This document shows, in pieces, positions 61,021 through 64,000 of a stretch of 64,000 nt of DNA. The number at the start of each line of letters is the position of its first letter. Position 1 is the stretch's first letter. The translations under genes and the position numbers were made by a program. The notes under the pieces are model-generated. The model worked only from the letters and a program-made list of their open reading frames with translations. It made no database searches and had not been told where the DNA came from. Source of the DNA: Mesobaculum littorinae (lineage in GTDB: Bacteria; Pseudomonadota; Alphaproteobacteria; Rhodobacterales; Rhodobacteraceae); assembly GCF_004011175.1 (NCBI RefSeq), contig NZ_RQXX01000002.1, positions 124,001 to 188,000 on the forward strand, written 5' to 3'.

Positions 61021-61356
61021 ATGACCGCCCTGACCCTCTATGGCATCCCCACCTGTGATACCTGCAAGAAATCCCGCCGCGCCCTGGAAGACGCGGGCCA
61101 CGACGTCAGCTTCCGCGACGTCCGGGCCGAACCGCTCTCCGAACGCGAATGGGACGAGCTGATCCTGCAATTCGGCGACCGCCTGGTAAACCGCGCCTCG
61201 ACCACCTATCGCGGCCTGTCGGACTGGATGAAGGCGTCCGAGCCCGAGGCGCAACTGGCCCAGCACCCCACGCTGATGAAGCGCCCGGTGATCCGGGACG
61301 AGGACGACCGCCTCTACCTCGGCTGGGACGAAGGCGTGCGCAAGACGTTCCTCTGA
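61021..61356 (+). CDS. ArsC/Spx-family (YffB-like) thioredoxin-fold protein
   Basis: A 111-residue protein of the ArsC superfamily. It opens LTLYGIPTCDTCKKSRRALE with a CxxC pair, then the RDVRAEPLSEREWDELILQF segment and the conserved ArsC-type PTLMKRPVIRDEDDRLYLGW. The CDTC motif matches the YffB/Spx-like branch rather than classical arsenate reductases with a single Cys, so arsenate reduction is doubtful. It is monocistronic with a strong hairpin after it. Confidence 0.88.
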   Translation: MTALTLYGIPTCDTCKKSRRALEDAGHDVSFRDVRAEPLSEREWDELILQFGDRLVNRASTTYRGLSDWMKASEPEAQLAQHPTLMKRPVIRDEDDRLYLGWDEGVRKTFL

Positions 61357-61375
61357 TACCCCTCAAGCCCCAGCC

Positions 61376-61403
61376 CTGGCCCCGGGGGCCGCGCCGGGGC
61401 CAG
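61376..61403. terminator. 10-base-pair hairpin between convergent genes
   Basis: Arms CTGGCCCCGG (61376-61385) and CCGGGGCCAG (61394-61403) pair perfectly. It lies 20 bases after the ArsC-like stop and 46 bases after that of the DUF533 gene on the other strand. No T tract. Confidence 0.5.
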
Positions 61404-61448
61404 ACCGCCGCCGAAGCGGTCGCCGGGCAGGAGCAGGGGCAGGGGGCA

Positions 61449-62213
61449 TCATGCGATGGCGTCGATCTCCTCCACCTGTGCCTGCGTCAGGCTCAGGCGC
61501 TCTCGCAGAAGCGTGAGGTAGGCGCGGTTCGCCTCCGTCTCGCCATCCACCGCCGCGCGTGATGCAAGGTAGAACTCCTCTGCCGTCTCCTGGTCCCGGA
61601 TCTCGGCCAGCAGGGTGTCGAGAGGTTGCGGATGCGCGATCTCGCGCTCCATGATCCGCCGGTCCTCGGCATCGCCGCCGGCTGCGTCGATCTCGCCCAT
61701 GATGCGGTGCCGTTCCTCCAGCGACAGCGCGCCATCGGAATAGGCGGCGGTGATCATCGCGCGGATCAGAAGCAGCGCTGTGCTGTCGCTGAAGCTGTCC
61801 GCCGCCTGCGCGTCCGCCTGCATCTCCGCAGGATCGGGATCGGCCGGGCCGCCATGGTTTCCCTGGTCCAAGGCACCCGATACGCGTGCGACCACGTCCT
61901 CGACCATGCCCTGCAGGCCACCGCTTCTAGATCCGCGCCGTGTCGCTCCCGATGTCGACGCGCTTCGGGTGCCCGGGGCGCCGTTTGCCTCGCGGCCTTG
62001 CCCGCCACGCGAGGTGTCGCGTGCCTGCTGATCGCGATAGGCCTGGTAGGCCATGTAGCCCATCGCGGCGAGACCCAGCTTGCCGCCCCTGCGCGGCCCG
62101 CGGCGATACCCTCCGCCGCCCAGCATCGCCGCGGGTCCTAAGGATCCGCGGCGGCGCCCGCGTCCGGCCAACTTGTTGGCCAGCATGGTTCCGAGAATAC
62201 GTTTGAGGCTCAT
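61449..62213 (-). CDS. DUF533 / TerB-like protein
   Basis: A 254-residue protein. The N-terminal ~80 residues are Gly/Arg-rich with LGLAAMGYMAYQAYRDQQ, a weak hydrophobic segment. The C-terminal part (about 130-254) matches DUF533, a TerB-like helical fold: LLLIRAMITAAYSDGALSLE, ERHRIMGEIDAAGGDAEDRR and FYLASRAAVDGETEANRAYL. Relatives are linked to membranes and tellurite or stress responses, without a proven activity. ATG 62213 (MSLKRILGTMLANKLAG) is standard. Confidence 0.88.
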   Translation of the reverse strand: MSLKRILGTMLANKLAGRGRRRGSLGPAAMLGGGGYRRGPRRGGKLGLAAMGYMAYQAYRDQQARDTSRGGQGREANGAPGTRSASTSGATRRGSRSGGLQGMVEDVVARVSGALDQGNHGGPADPDPAEMQADAQAADSFSDSTALLLIRAMITAAYSDGALSLEERHRIMGEIDAAGGDAEDRRIMEREIAHPQPLDTLLAEIRDQETAEEFYLASRAAVDGETEANRAYLTLLRERLSLTQAQVEEIDAIA

Positions 62214-62293
62214 CAGCGGCGTCCTTTCGGGTTTCTCCGACAACTCGTGCCTGGCCCCGCCCGTTCCCCGGCCGCTTCCCCGCCCGTGCGCGC

Positions 62294-62348
62294 ATTCTCC
62301 TTTTCCGAAATACTCCCGCCGGAGGCATCGCGCCGCCGCAGGCGGCGC
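62294..62348 (-). repeat. GGAGTATTT element copy 7, 3' of the alpha/beta hydrolase gene
   Basis: On the minus strand, 64 bases after the hydrolase stop, a perfect 8-base-pair hairpin (62330-62337 with 62341-62348) is followed by GCCTCCGGCGGGAGTATTTC and GGAAAAGGAGAA. Close in sequence to copies 1 and 3. Confidence 0.75.
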
Positions 62349-62412
62349 CACCGGGGACGCGCGCAGCAGGCGCCCGACTATCCGGCTCAGGCCACCAGCG
62401 CAGGCCCCAGTC

Positions 62413-63174
62413 TCAGGCGTCGAGAAAGGCGCGCATCGACGCCTCGACCTCGCGCGGCTTCTCGGCGTGCAGCCAGTGTCCCGCCCCGGGGATCCTGGCA
62501 AAGCGGGCCTTGGGAAACAGCCCGCGGATGCGGTCGCGGTGGGCGGGCAGGACATAGTCGCTCTCGCCCCCCGACAGGAACAGGGCGCCGCGCGGAAAGC
62601 TGCCCTGCGGATCCGGCCAGCCGGTGATCGTCGCCATCTCGCGACCGAGAACGTCGAGGTTCAGCGTCCAGCATCCCTCGCGCCAGTCGAGCGATTGCAG
62701 CAGGAACGCCCGCACGCCCCGGTCGCTTACGGTCCCGGCCAGCCGCGCATCGGCGTCCGAGCGGCTGCGCAGCCCCGCAAGATCCAGCCCGCGCATCGCC
62801 TCGATCAGGTGCATCTGGCTGTGCTCATAGGCAACGGGGGCGATATCTGCCACGATCAGCCGGTGCACCAGTTCGGGGGCCGTCAGCGCCAGCATCATCG
62901 CCGCCTTGCCGCCCATTGAATGGCCAAGCACGTCCCAGCCGTCTTCCGCGCCCTCCGCCTCGATCAGGTGAGCAAGGTCCGCCGCCATCGCCGCGTAATC
63001 ATGCGTGTCGGACCAGCCCGAGGCACCGTGGTTGCGCATGTCGACCGCGACCACCCGGCCACGGTCGCTCAGCCGCTTCTGGATCACGCCCCAGTTGCGC
63101 GCCGAGCCGAAGAGGCCCGGCACGATCAGCAGGGGCCGCCCGCCCGAGCCCGCCTCGACCCGGTGCAGCCGCAT
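62413..63174 (-). CDS. Alpha/beta hydrolase (YbfF-like esterase)
   Basis: A 253-residue hydrolase. Visible features are the oxyanion-hole region LLIVPGLFGSARNWGVIQKR, the nucleophile elbow DVLGHSMGGKAAMMLAL with Ser, the acid in FLSGGESDYVLPAHRDRI and the catalytic His in IPGAGHWLHAEKPREVEAS. The sequence resembles YbfF-type acyl-CoA/ester hydrolases; the true substrate is unknown. ATG 63174 shares one base with the glyA stop, so it is co-translated with glyA. Confidence 0.9.
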   Translation of the reverse strand: MRLHRVEAGSGGRPLLIVPGLFGSARNWGVIQKRLSDRGRVVAVDMRNHGASGWSDTHDYAAMAADLAHLIEAEGAEDGWDVLGHSMGGKAAMMLALTAPELVHRLIVADIAPVAYEHSQMHLIEAMRGLDLAGLRSRSDADARLAGTVSDRGVRAFLLQSLDWREGCWTLNLDVLGREMATITGWPDPQGSFPRGALFLSGGESDYVLPAHRDRIRGLFPKARFARIPGAGHWLHAEKPREVEASMRAFLDA

Positions 63175-64000
63175 CAGAGGTCGGGGTAAAGCGGGAAGAG
63201 CGCGCAAAGCTCGGAGACTTCGCCGCGCACCTTCTCTTCGACCGCGGCGTTGCCCTCGGCCCCGTTGGCAGCCAGCCCGTCGACCACCTCGGTGATCCAG
63301 CGCGCGATCTGCCGGAACTCGGCATCGCCGAAGCCGCGCGTGGTCCCGGCGGGCGACCCCAGCCGGATGCCGCTGGTGACGGTGGGCTTTTCGGGATCGA
63401 AGGGGATGCCGTTCTTGTTGCAGGTGATGTGCGCGCGCCCCAGCGCCTTTTCGGTCAGGTCGCCGGTCACGCCCTTGGGGCGCAGGTCGACCAGCATCAC
63501 GTGGCTGTCGGTGCCGCCGGTGACGATGTCCAGCCCGCCCTTGATCAGCTCGTCGGCCAGCGCCTGCGCGTTCACCACGACCTGCTCTTGGTAGGTCTTG
63601 AACTCGGGCCGCAGCGCCTCGCCGAAGGCCACGGCCTTGCCGGCAATGACATGCATCAGCGGACCGCCCTGGATGCCGGGGAAGATGGCCGAATTGATCT
63701 TCTTGGCGATCGCCTCGTCGTCGGTCAGGATCATGCCGCCGCGGGGGCCGCGCAGGGTCTTGTGGGTGGTGGTCGTCGCGACATGGGCATGCGGAAAGGG
63801 CGAGGGGTAGATGCCCGCCGCCACAAGGCCCGCGAAATGCGCCATGTCGACGATCAGGTAGGCGCCGACGCTGTCGGCGATCTCACGCATCCGGGCGAAA
63901 TCGATGATCCGCGGAATGGCCGAGCCGCCGGCGATGATCGCCTTGGGGCTATGTTCGGCAGCCAGTGTCGCGATCTGCTCGTAATCGATCTGGCTGTCCT
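63174..64000 (-). CDS. glyA: Serine hydroxymethyltransferase, 3' part
   Basis: The gene runs past the right window edge; about 275 C-terminal residues are present. GlyA exchanges serine and glycine with methylenetetrahydrofolate, linking the serine pathway and the ThyX reaction. Motifs seen are [40 protein letters not shown], the PLP Lys region [20 protein letters not shown], and [20 protein letters not shown]. The C terminus is intact ([14 protein letters not shown]). It is followed with one-base overlap by the hydrolase gene. Confidence 0.96.
   Translation of the reverse strand, partial: DSQIDYEQIATLAAEHSPKAIIAGGSAIPRIIDFARMREIADSVGAYLIVDMAHFAGLVAAGIYPSPFPHAHVATTTTHKTLRGPRGGMILTDDEAIAKKINSAIFPGIQGGPLMHVIAGKAVAFGEALRPEFKTYQEQVVVNAQALADELIKGGLDIVTGGTDSHVMLVDLRPKGVTGDLTEKALGRAHITCNKNGIPFDPEKPTVTSGIRLGSPAGTTRGFGDAEFRQIARWITEVVDGLAANGAEGNAAVEEKVRGEVSELCALFPLYPDL

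Noticed and set aside
61021-61356. Arsenate reductase
   Set aside because: The CDTC motif and lack of neighbouring ars genes point to the YffB/Spx-like branch, so only the superfamily was assigned.
1-64000. CRISPR arrays, insertion sequences and rRNA genes
   Set aside because: No regularly spaced identical repeats, no transposase motifs, and no rRNA sequence were seen on either strand. The ~29-base repeats at 4228-4338 are adjacent without spacers.

Overview
This window is high-GC chromosomal DNA of an alphaproteobacterium, almost certainly family Rhodobacteraceae (Roseobacter group). The reasons are typical family signatures: an IalB-type secreted protein, an LdtR-type MarR regulator, a TAXI-type TRAP transporter, an SdhE gene coupled to an XRE regulator gene, GTG starts with 4-base GTGA/ATGA overlaps, and a dispersed GGAGTATTT intergenic element. 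Most of the window is ordinary core chromosome. One stretch (about 22.4-26.7 kb) looks like a small accessory island.

Layout. 0-10 kb: MltB-type lytic transglycosylase, RNase R, a coupled run dapE / GNAT acetyltransferase / DUF2064 glycosyltransferase-like gene, a DUF389 membrane protein with a small protein and two tandem GlsB-type membrane proteins, then dapD. 10-22 kb: LOG-family protein, rlmN, ialB-like gene, asparaginase, serB, asd, a metallophosphoesterase coupled to a lipid kinase, a PPP-type phosphatase, and serC-serA behind a structured leader. 22.4-26.7 kb: a decayed HTH gene, then a run of short ORFs each overlapping the next by one or four bases, ending in a phage-type metallophosphoesterase; one of them is interrupted by an in-frame TAG. 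A WYL regulator and a divergent 72-residue ORF follow. 26.7-34 kb: class A penicillin-binding protein, glnK-amtB with a strong terminator, and a coupled trio of envelope/stress proteins. 34-46 kb: aromatic/aspartate aminotransferase with a mercaptopyruvate sulfurtransferase, smpB, dapA, a soluble lytic transglycosylase, leuB, a marR-emrA-emrB efflux operon, a DMT exporter and tRNA-Pro(CGG). 46-54 kb: TAXI TRAP transporter with DUF1850, divergent from hutG-hutF and an iclR gene. 54-64 kb: aspartate aminotransferase, xre-sdhE, ldtR-like gene, gloA, a surface-lipoprotein/Slam (type XI secretion) pair, thyX, an ArsC/Spx-like gene, a DUF533 gene, an alpha/beta hydrolase and the 3' part of glyA.

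How the genes work together. Four diaminopimelate/lysine genes (asd, dapA, dapD, dapE) and the complete phosphoserine route (serA, serC, serB, followed by glyA) lie in one window but are dispersed. Peptidoglycan remodelling is represented by two lytic transglycosylases, a class A PBP and a probable L,D-transpeptidase regulator. GlnK-AmtB handles ammonium. HutF-HutG finish histidine degradation to glutamate beside a transporter that may feed them. The most notable system is the putative Slam outer-membrane translocon next to its TbpB-like lipoprotein substrate. The most notable unexplained sequence is the repeated hairpin-GGAGTATTT-GAAGAGAAG element, which sits just 3' of genes in five of seven copies.
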